Shown here piece by piece: positions 16,364 to 22,887 of a stretch of 64,000 nt of DNA. Position 1 is the first letter of the stretch, and the number at the start of each line of letters is the position of its first letter. Under the pieces are notes generated by a model, which saw only the letters and a list, made by a program, of their open reading frames with translations, made no database searches and had not been told where the DNA came from. The translations under genes were made by a program, and so were the position numbers. This stretch comes from an uncultured bacterium (GTDB lineage: Bacteria > Planctomycetota > UBA1135 > GCA-002686595): NCBI GenBank assembly GCA_905480285.1, contig CAJQPT010000064.1, positions 1 to 64,000 of the forward strand, given 5' to 3'.

Positions 16364-17325
16364 CAGGTGCCCTCCACGCCGTAGAGCGTCCGGTACAGCT
16401 CGCTCAAGGAGATCCGGCCGTGCTCCACGCTGATGGGGGCGGGCAGATCGCCAGAGGCGGCGAGGCGGCCGAGAAATGCCCTGGGGTCATCGTCAGAGAG
16501 CATGACGTTCACCCGGTCGGCGGCCTCCTCGACGGACTCGACCCCGGGACCCTCGAGGACCGTGGTGCTCGTCGGCTTCAGGGCGCCTGGGGAGAACCGG
16601 AGCCGGACGAGGCGGCCGGCGCGGCGCCGGACCTCCTCCGCGCTCTCGTCGGCGACGACGCGGCCAGCGTTCAGGAAGACGAGCCGCTGGCAGGAGCGAT
16701 CCACCTCGCCCAGGTGATGGGAGGAGAGCAGGATCGTGGTCCCTCGCGCCGCGTCCGCGTCGATGAGGTCGAGGACCTGACTCCGCTTGGCCGGGTCGAG
16801 CCCCTCGCTGATCTCGTCGAGGATCCGGACCCGGACCTCCGGCGCGATGGCCGCCGCGAAGAGGAGCTGGCGCTTCATTCCGTGGCTGTACTCGCGGATC
16901 CTGCGGTCCAGGGGAAGGCCCAGCTCTCCGGCGATGGCGCGTGCGCGCTCGAGGCTCGAGCCGGGGCGCCCGCGCATGAGAAACCGCAGGTGCTCGCCGC
17001 CCTTCAGCTCCCCGTACAGGTGGAGCTCGCCGGGCGCGTAGGTGGTGCGCCGCCGGATCGCGAGCCCATCGCCGGTGAGGCGTACGCCATCCACGGAGAT
17101 CTCTCCCCGCTGCTTCGGGACCAGGCCCGTGAGCAGGCGCATCAGCGTGCTCTTGCCGCTCCCGTTGGGACCCAGCAGGCCGACGACGCCGCCGGGAGGG
17201 ATCTGGAGGTCGGTGGGGTGCAGCGCCTGGTTGGCGCCGAAGCGGTGCTCCAGCCCGCGGACCTCGACGCCGCCAGCAGTCTCCGAGGGAGGGGACGCGG
17301 CCTGGTTGGGGGCGACGGCGGACAT
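16363..17325 (-). CDS. ABC transporter ATP-binding protein
   Basis: A 320-residue ATPase. Walker A is GPNGSGKST near residue 53, the signature loop is the variant YSHGMKRQ, Walker B is VRILDEISEGLD, and the switch histidine lies in LLSSHHLGEVD. A C-terminal extension of about 100 residues follows the nucleotide-binding domain, as in CcmA/NodI-type ABC-2 exporters. It is paired with the permease and is divergent from the kinase-like gene at 17347. Confidence 0.9.
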   Translation of the reverse strand: MSAVAPNQAASPPSETAGGVEVRGLEHRFGANQALHPTDLQIPPGGVVGLLGPNGSGKSTLMRLLTGLVPKQRGEISVDGVRLTGDGLAIRRRTTYAPGELHLYGELKGGEHLRFLMRGRPGSSLERARAIAGELGLPLDRRIREYSHGMKRQLLFAAAIAPEVRVRILDEISEGLDPAKRSQVLDLIDADAARGTTILLSSHHLGEVDRSCQRLVFLNAGRVVADESAEEVRRRAGRLVRLRFSPGALKPTSTTVLEGPGVESVEEAADRVNVMLSDDDPRAFLGRLAASGDLPAPISVEHGRISLSELYRTLYGVEGT

Positions 17326-17346
17326 GTGCGTGGTAGGTTACTCAGC

Positions 17347-18171
17347 GTGGGAACGGTTCGCATCCAGGAGGAGATGAAACGGGACGCTCTAGGCGCCGTT
17401 CACCGGGTCGTCCTGGAGCGCATGGACGAGCCGCAGCGGGAGTTCGTGATGCGCTCCATCGACGGGTGGGCGGTCCTGCGTCCCTTCGCGCGCCTGCTCG
17501 CCCGGCGGGAGCAGCGCGCCATGGCCGCCTGCCGAGGGGGAGGCCTGTCACGCTTTGAGCCCCCTGCTGCCCTGCGGGAGGAGGAGCGCGTGGCCCTCGG
17601 CAAGACGCCCGGCGTCCAAGCCCGGGAGATCTTCGCGCGTCCCTTCTTCCCCGGCGCACCGCTCCACCGCGCCGAGCGCTTGCCCCTGGACTTCTTTGAC
17701 CTCCTAGAGGCCGCTGTGCGTGACCTGCACGCCGTCGGGGTCTGTCACAATGATCTCCACAAGGAGCAGAACGTCGTCGTCGACCGTGCCGGCCGGCCGC
17801 AGCTGATCGACTTCCAGCTCGCGAGCGTGCACCCCGGAGGCCTGGGCAAGCGCTTCGCGTCCCGCTGCCGGGACGATCTGCGGCACGTGCAGAAGCTCCG
17901 GCGTCGCTACACCATGAACGGCCGCGGGCCCGCGGAGATCGCCGTCCCCGAGGCGTCGCGTATGCGCCGGCGCGGGCTGGCGCTGGTGTGGCGCCGGACC
18001 GGAAAGCCGGCCTACCTCTTCCTCACGCGAGGTCTCATGGGGACCAAGGATGGCGAGGATCGGCGTCCGTTCGAGGGCCCCTGGCCGCAGTGGGATGCGC
18101 CGGTCGGACCCGCGCCCGCGGGGACGCTTGGGGCGGCCCGTTCGGGCGGCGCTGATCCCCACGGGGGCTGA
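17347..18171 (+). CDS. Lipopolysaccharide (Kdo/heptose) kinase-like protein
   Basis: A small protein-kinase-fold protein of about 274 residues. The catalytic loop GVCHNDLHKEQNVVVD (HxDLHxxN) and the following LIDFQLAS (DFG replaced by DFQ) resemble the Kdo-kinase/WaaP/RIO-like families that phosphorylate LPS core sugars. The lysine-containing N-lobe is short. The start is uncertain: a GTG at 17347, or an ATG at 17374 that has aggagg only 2-3 bases upstream. I prefer 17347 because of spacing. With lpxB nearby, a role in LPS core modification is a reasonable inference. The C-terminal 40 residues are low-complexity. Confidence 0.65.
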   Translation: MGTVRIQEEMKRDALGAVHRVVLERMDEPQREFVMRSIDGWAVLRPFARLLARREQRAMAACRGGGLSRFEPPAALREEERVALGKTPGVQAREIFARPFFPGAPLHRAERLPLDFFDLLEAAVRDLHAVGVCHNDLHKEQNVVVDRAGRPQLIDFQLASVHPGGLGKRFASRCRDDLRHVQKLRRRYTMNGRGPAEIAVPEASRMRRRGLALVWRRTGKPAYLFLTRGLMGTKDGEDRRPFEGPWPQWDAPVGPAPAGTLGAARSGGADPHGG

Positions 18172-18182
18172 GCCCAGCGCCG

Positions 18183-18761
18183 TCAGCGGCTGCAGCAATC
18201 GAGGAAGTTCCTGAAGACGGTCAAGCCGCCGTCGATGCTCAGGATGGACTCGGGGTGCCCCTGGAGGCCGAAGAGTGGCCGGGAGGCATGGCGCAGGCCC
18301 GCGATGTCGCCGTCCTCGGTTCGTGCGGTGATGACGAGGTCGGTCGGGAGGGCAGCCTCGTCCACCACGAGGGAGTTGTAGCGGGCCATCGGGAAGGGGC
18401 TGGGGAGTCCCGTCAGCAGGCCCTCGCCGTCATGGTGGATCGGGCGCACGGCTCCGTGGACGAGCTCGGAGGCGGGGCGGATGTTGGCGCCCAGGGCGCT
18501 CCCGAGAGCCTGGTGACCCAGGCAGATCCCCAGGATTGGAGGCGCCCCGGGTCGCGCGACCGCCATCCGGAAGACCTCCTCGCTGCAGCCTGCCGCGCTC
18601 GGCTCACCGGGCCCGGGGCCCACGAGGACCCCTTCGGCGCCCATGACCTCCTCGGCGCGGGCGCTGCGTCCGTCGATGACGGCCACCTCGGCGCCCAGCC
18701 GCTGGAGGGCCTGAACGAGGTTGAAGGTGAACGAATCGCGATTGTCGACGAGGGCGATCAC
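18183..18761 (-). CDS. pabA: Glutamine amidotransferase subunit of aminodeoxychorismate/anthranilate synthase
   Basis: A 192-residue class I glutamine amidotransferase. The nucleophile Cys80 is in GICLGHQ and the His169-Glu171 pair is in GHPES. The N-terminal MIALVDNRDSFTFNL motif is typical of TrpG/PabA. It supplies ammonia to the chorismate-using subunit. No trpE neighbour is present; the only synthase subunit in the window is the PabB-like gene at 51305. PabA is preferred for that reason, although such subunits often serve both enzymes. The start is a GTG at 18761. It is convergent with the kinase-like gene and divergent from trkA. Confidence 0.82.
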   Translation of the reverse strand: MIALVDNRDSFTFNLVQALQRLGAEVAVIDGRSARAEEVMGAEGVLVGPGPGEPSAAGCSEEVFRMAVARPGAPPILGICLGHQALGSALGANIRPASELVHGAVRPIHHDGEGLLTGLPSPFPMARYNSLVVDEAALPTDLVITARTEDGDIAGLRHASRPLFGLQGHPESILSIDGGLTVFRNFLDCCSR

Positions 18762-18806
18762 CGTCCTGTTGTACCCCGCGGCGGCCAGGGTCTATCGTTC
18801 CGCACG

Positions 18807-20147
18807 ATGAACATCGTGATCATTGGCGCAGGCGAGGTCGGCCAGCACCTCGCCGGGGTCCTCAGCCGTGAGGAGCACTCGGTGACCGTGGTGGATCCGG
18901 ATCCTTCGAAGTCACGCAAGCTGACCGAGTCCCTGGACGTGCAGTCGATCGTCGGGGACGGGACGCGTGCGGACACGCTCACCGACGCCGGAGCGTCCTC
19001 GGCGGACCTCGTCATCGCGGTGTCCGACGACGACCGCGTCAACATGCTCACGAGCGTGATCGCCAAGAAGCTCGGCGCGAGCCGGGTCATCATCCGGCTG
19101 AAGGACACGCGTGTGCTGGCGGACTACCGCTACTTCTACAAGGACGCCCTCGGCTTTGACGTCGTGCTCTCCACCGAGGAGCTCGTCGCAGAGGAGCTCC
19201 TCGGCCTCGTCCGTGAGCGGCACGCGCTGGAGGTCCAGAGCTTCGCTAACGGCCAGGTCCAGCTTCGGCGCCTGCGGCTCAAGGAGGACTCGCAGCTCAC
19301 CAGTCGGCCGCTCGAGGAGCTGAAGATCCCCGCGGGGGTCCTGGTGACGGCGGTCTCCAGGGGCGGCAAGCTGACGGTCCCCTCCGGCAGCGACGAGCTC
19401 CTCGGCAAGGACCAGGTCTACGTCCTTGGGTCCTCGAAGGACCTCGATCAGTTCGAGCGGCTCGCCGGGGAGAAGGTCGAGTGGAAGCGGTCGGTGGTGA
19501 TCATGGGCGCCGGCGGCATCGGCCGGGAGATCGCCCTGCGGCTCTCCGGGGAGCCGGGGATCAGCGTGCTGGTGCTCGAGCAGGACCCCGCGCGGGCGAG
19601 GGCGCTGGACCTCGAGCGCTCGGGGGACCTGACCGTGATGGTGGGCGACGCGACGGACATGATGCTCTTCCGTGAGGAGCGCCTCGCCGACGCCAGCGTC
19701 TTCGTCGCGACCACTCACGACGACGAGGACAATATCGTCGCCTGCCAGCTGGCCAAGTCATTCGGCGTGGAGCGCACGGTCGCGCTGGTGGAGAAGTCCT
19801 CCTACGCCGAGATCTTCGACCTCCTCGAGGGCGTGGACCAGGCCATCAGCCCGCGCATGATGTGCGCCAAGGCCATCACCCGCCTCGCCAGAGCGGGCTC
19901 GCCGCGGGCCATCGCGGCGATCGGGAACGGCCAGGCGGAGATCATCGAGCTCGAGGTCGGGCTGAAGGAACCCGTCAAGCTCAGGAAGCTGGGCCTCCCC
20001 AGGGGCGTCGTGCTCGGGGCGCTGGTCCGCGACAACGCCGTGACCATCCCCGGCGGAGACACCGTCGTTCGCAAGGGGGACACCGCGGTCGTGTTCGCCA
20101 TGCGGGAGTCCCTCGAGGAGGCCGAGCGAGCGCTCGGGGCCCTCTGA
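18807..20147 (+). CDS. trkA: Trk potassium uptake regulatory subunit TrkA
   Basis: A 446-residue peripheral subunit with two RCK units. Each begins with a dinucleotide-binding glycine motif (GAGEVGQHL near residue 7 and GAGGIGREI near 233) and each is followed by a TrkA_C domain. The acidic end of strand 2 (VDPDPSK; LEQDPAR) suits NAD(H) binding. It gates the TrkH channel encoded 58 bp downstream. The start ATG at 18807 is 45 bp from the divergent pabA start. Confidence 0.92.
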   Translation: MNIVIIGAGEVGQHLAGVLSREEHSVTVVDPDPSKSRKLTESLDVQSIVGDGTRADTLTDAGASSADLVIAVSDDDRVNMLTSVIAKKLGASRVIIRLKDTRVLADYRYFYKDALGFDVVLSTEELVAEELLGLVRERHALEVQSFANGQVQLRRLRLKEDSQLTSRPLEELKIPAGVLVTAVSRGGKLTVPSGSDELLGKDQVYVLGSSKDLDQFERLAGEKVEWKRSVVIMGAGGIGREIALRLSGEPGISVLVLEQDPARARALDLERSGDLTVMVGDATDMMLFREERLADASVFVATTHDDEDNIVACQLAKSFGVERTVALVEKSSYAEIFDLLEGVDQAISPRMMCAKAITRLARAGSPRAIAAIGNGQAEIIELEVGLKEPVKLRKLGLPRGVVLGALVRDNAVTIPGGDTVVRKGDTAVVFAMRESLEEAERALGAL

Positions 20148-20205
20148 CCGTGGTGGCGCCCCGGACCATCCCCCCGCGGCCGCGGACCTCAGCAGGAGGC
20201 TGCCA

Positions 20206-21717
20206 GTGAACTTCCGCGCGGTCGCGCAGATGCTCGGCGTCGTCCTGCTGCTGATGGCGGGGTTCCTGGCGGTGCCCGCCGCGGTCGGCCTCGGGATGGG
20301 GGAGCGTGGCCCCGCCGCGAGCTGCGGGCTCGCGGCGTTCGTCACGGCGCTGGTGGGGGCGCTGGTGACCTTTGTCTTCCGGGGCGCGACCCGCGACACC
20401 CGCAAGCGCCCGGACTACTTTCGCCGAGAGGGGCTCGCCACGGTCGGGCTGGCGTGGCTCGTGGGGGGCGTCGCTGGCGCCCTGCCGTTCCTCTTCGAGG
20501 GGACGATCACCTCCCCGGTCGACGCCTTCTTCGAGTCAGTCTCGGGCCTGACGACCACGGGCTCGACGGTGATGACGGCGGAGCAGATCGACTCCATGCC
20601 CGCGGCCATCGCCTTCTGGCGGAGCTTCAGCCAGTGGCTCGGGGGCTTCGGCATCGTCATGGTCTTCGTGGTGATCTTCCCCACCGGGGGCCGCAGCCTC
20701 TTCCGCTCGGAGGTGCCCGGCATCTCACGCGAGGCCGGGCACCAACGCGTGCGAGACGCCGCCTTGATGCTGATGAAGATCTACCTGGTCCTCAGCGTCA
20801 CGCTGCTCGCCGCGCTGATGCTGGTCGGGCTCCCGGTCTTCGACGCGGTGATCCACACGTTCACGACGGTGGCCAACGGTGGGTTCTCCAACCACTCGGA
20901 GAGCATCGCCTACTTCGACTCCGCGTTGGTGGAGGGGGTGCTGGTGGTGTTCATGCTCCTCTCCGCCCTCAACTTTGCGATCTACGACACGCTGATCCGG
21001 GTGGGGCCGCGCCCAGCCTGGCGCAAGCTGGTGGGCAGCCTCGAGGTGCGGCTCTTCTTCGGCATCGTGGTGGGGGCCTCGTTGGTCATCGCGGCGGTGC
21101 TCTGGTTCGCTGGCGGAGGGGCCGCTGCCGGAGGGGGGGATGCCCAGAGCGTCCCAGGGCCGCTGGCCGCGCTTCGGCTCAGCGTCTTCCACGTGGTCTG
21201 CCAGATCACCACGGCGGGCTACGCCACGGCCGACTTCAACGCCTGGCCCCAGTTCTGCCGCATCGCGCTGATGCTCCTGGCGTTCTGCGGGGCCTGCGCC
21301 GGGTCCACCAGCGGCGGACTGAAGCTGGTGCGGCTGGCGATCGTGCTCAAGGCCGCGCTGGTCGCTGTGCGTCGCTTCGCGCGACCGCGGGTGATCCACC
21401 GGATCCGGATCGACGGTCAGGCGCTGGACGAGTCGGTCGTGGCGTCCGTCACGGGCTACCTCGTGCTGTGGCTCATGGTCTTCGTGGCGGCAACGACGCT
21501 GCTCGGCGCCTACGGCATTGACCTCGAGACCAGCGCAACCGCCGTCCTCGTGACGCTCAACAACGTGGGGCCGGGCCTCGGAGGAGTCGGGCCAGCCATG
21601 AACTTCGGGGACCTTCCTGGAGCGGCGAAGTTCGCCCTCTCGATCTGCATGGTCCTCGGCCGGCTCGAGTTCTATGCGCTCGTGGCGCTGTTGATGCCGA
21701 CGTTCTGGCGGCGTTGA
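20206..21717 (+). CDS. trkH: Trk-type potassium transporter membrane subunit
   Basis: A 503-residue potassium channel protein with four M1-P-M2 repeats. The four selectivity-loop glycine sites are visible as LTTTGST, VANGGFSN, ITTAGYAT and NNVGPGLG. The start is a GTG at 20206 preceded by a perfect aggagg (20194-20199) at a spacing of 6, one of the few strong Shine-Dalgarno sites in the window. It forms an operon with trkA. A tandem array begins 11 bp after its stop. Confidence 0.92.
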   Translation: MNFRAVAQMLGVVLLLMAGFLAVPAAVGLGMGERGPAASCGLAAFVTALVGALVTFVFRGATRDTRKRPDYFRREGLATVGLAWLVGGVAGALPFLFEGTITSPVDAFFESVSGLTTTGSTVMTAEQIDSMPAAIAFWRSFSQWLGGFGIVMVFVVIFPTGGRSLFRSEVPGISREAGHQRVRDAALMLMKIYLVLSVTLLAALMLVGLPVFDAVIHTFTTVANGGFSNHSESIAYFDSALVEGVLVVFMLLSALNFAIYDTLIRVGPRPAWRKLVGSLEVRLFFGIVVGASLVIAAVLWFAGGGAAAGGGDAQSVPGPLAALRLSVFHVVCQITTAGYATADFNAWPQFCRIALMLLAFCGACAGSTSGGLKLVRLAIVLKAALVAVRRFARPRVIHRIRIDGQALDESVVASVTGYLVLWLMVFVAATTLLGAYGIDLETSATAVLVTLNNVGPGLGGVGPAMNFGDLPGAAKFALSICMVLGRLEFYALVALLMPTFWRR

Positions 21718-21728
21718 CAGCGCTCCCG

Positions 21729-21818
21729 CTGCACGACGGGTTCCAGCTGCACGACGGGTTCCAGCAACTCGATGGGCTCAAATCGAACGACCGGCTCAAA
21801 CCGCACGACCGGTTCCGG
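21729..21818. repeat. 18-bp tandem array, five copies
   Basis: Five 18-bp units starting ctgcacgacgggttccag. Copies one and two are identical; copies three to five drift but keep the spacing. The array starts 11 bp after the trkH stop codon and is followed by about 140 bp of unassigned sequence before the hairpin at 21960. Confidence 0.92.
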
Positions 21819-21959
21819 TGGCGCTGAAGGGGACCCGCCCAGGGGGCCTCGGCCTGGGAGCTCTGGGCCTGCTCCGGACGGAGATTCCCTGGCTCCAGGG
21901 GCCGTCGGTAGAGTCCTCGAGCGGACCCTGATGGCGCGGCCGAGGCGGCTGAATGAAGA

Positions 21960-21981
21960 GGGCCGACCCTGCGGTCGGCCC
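21960..21981. terminator. Hairpin between convergent trkH and a lipoprotein gene
   Basis: A 9-bp perfect stem (gggccgacc with ggtcggccc) around a ctgc tetraloop lies 35 bp beyond the stop of the minus-strand lipoprotein gene and downstream of trkH. There is no T-run. It is probably a bidirectional terminator for the convergent pair. Confidence 0.55.
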
Positions 21982-22016
21982 CCGGTGGATTCAGATCGAC
22001 GAGCTGGCGGCTCGGC

Positions 22017-22697
22017 TCAGAGGAGGTCCTCGCGGTACACGAACGGCCGGCGACGGAGCTTGTCCTTGCGGTGCGCTGCGAGGCGCCAGAGGGTGTTGGC
22101 GCCGACGACCGCGAGGTACTGGTGGCTCTGGCCATCGCGCTGAATCGAGACCTTGCCAGAGACGAGGCCCACGAGGTCCTTCGTGAACTCCCCGGTCTGG
22201 CGGTAGACGCCCGCGCCGGTCTGGTCGACGCTGTCGAGGAAGCCCTCGGGAATCTCCACCAGGACGCCTTCGACGCCCTCCACGATGCGGCAGCTGGTCA
22301 TGGCGGACCAGCGGTCCCAACCGCGGCGGCCCATGATCTCGAGCGCCTCGCCCTCCGTGGGGAGATCGAATGTGATCGGAACGTGCGGCAGCCGAATCTC
22401 CATGTCCGCGGTGTAGAGCCCACCGCCGACCGGCTCGATGACCGACTGCTCCATGGAGGGGCCGTCGCCGAAGAACGCCTCGACGATGACGGGGCCGCGG
22501 TCCGTGGTCTTGCCCAGGAAGACCACGCCGAACTCCGTGGACACTCCGAGCTCCATCCCGCGGTCGGTCATGATGCCGACGACCGGGTCGGTCAGCTTGC
22601 GGGTGCCCGTGCACGCCGTCAGCGAGAGGGCCAGCGCGATGGCGGCCACGCCGCGCAGGGAGCGCCTGGGGGCCAGTTGGAGGGGGGATTTACTCAT
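22017..22697 (-). CDS. Lipoprotein of unknown function
   Basis: A 226-residue protein with a classic lipoprotein signal: a basic start, the hydrophobic stretch GVAAIALALSLTAC and the lipobox LTAC. The mature part (about 198 residues) is mixed alpha/beta without a motif I recognise. It lacks internal hydrophobic segments and is therefore a membrane-anchored periplasmic protein. It is divergent from the large repeat-domain gene at 22874. Confidence 0.65.
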   Translation of the reverse strand: MSKSPLQLAPRRSLRGVAAIALALSLTACTGTRKLTDPVVGIMTDRGMELGVSTEFGVVFLGKTTDRGPVIVEAFFGDGPSMEQSVIEPVGGGLYTADMEIRLPHVPITFDLPTEGEALEIMGRRGWDRWSAMTSCRIVEGVEGVLVEIPEGFLDSVDQTGAGVYRQTGEFTKDLVGLVSGKVSIQRDGQSHQYLAVVGANTLWRLAAHRKDKLRRRPFVYREDLL

Positions 22698-22847
22698 GGC
22701 TTGTCAACCCGAGGAGGATGAGGGACGACCCGCCGTCCCGCTACGATTATCGTCGGGACCGTGCCTGGACTCGACAGGTCCTCGGATTTGATCCGAATCC
22801 GGACCCCCTTCGCCGTCCCAGGGGACTCCTGGTCGCCGTTCACCCTC

Positions 22848-22887
22848 CAGAACACGACCCACGCGAGCAGAACATGACCCACGCGAG
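22848..22887 (+). repeat. 20-bp direct repeat spanning a start codon
   Basis: Two adjacent 20-bp copies (cagaacacgacccacgcgag and cagaacatgacccacgcgag) differ by one base. In the second copy that base creates the ATG (22874) used as start of the large downstream gene; the first copy has ACG at the same place. The arrangement resembles the stop-codon arrays but at a 5' end. Confidence 0.88.

Noticed and set aside
16420-17346. N-terminal extension of the kinase-like gene from the long open frame beginning at 16420
   Set aside because: That part is antisense to the ABC ATPase and lacks any domain; kinase-like sequence begins only after 17347.
22718-22873. Earlier start for the large repeat-domain protein
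   Set aside because: The first 52 residues of the longer frame are charged and disordered and would bury the hydrophobic N-terminal helix; the ATG at 22874 sits just before that helix.
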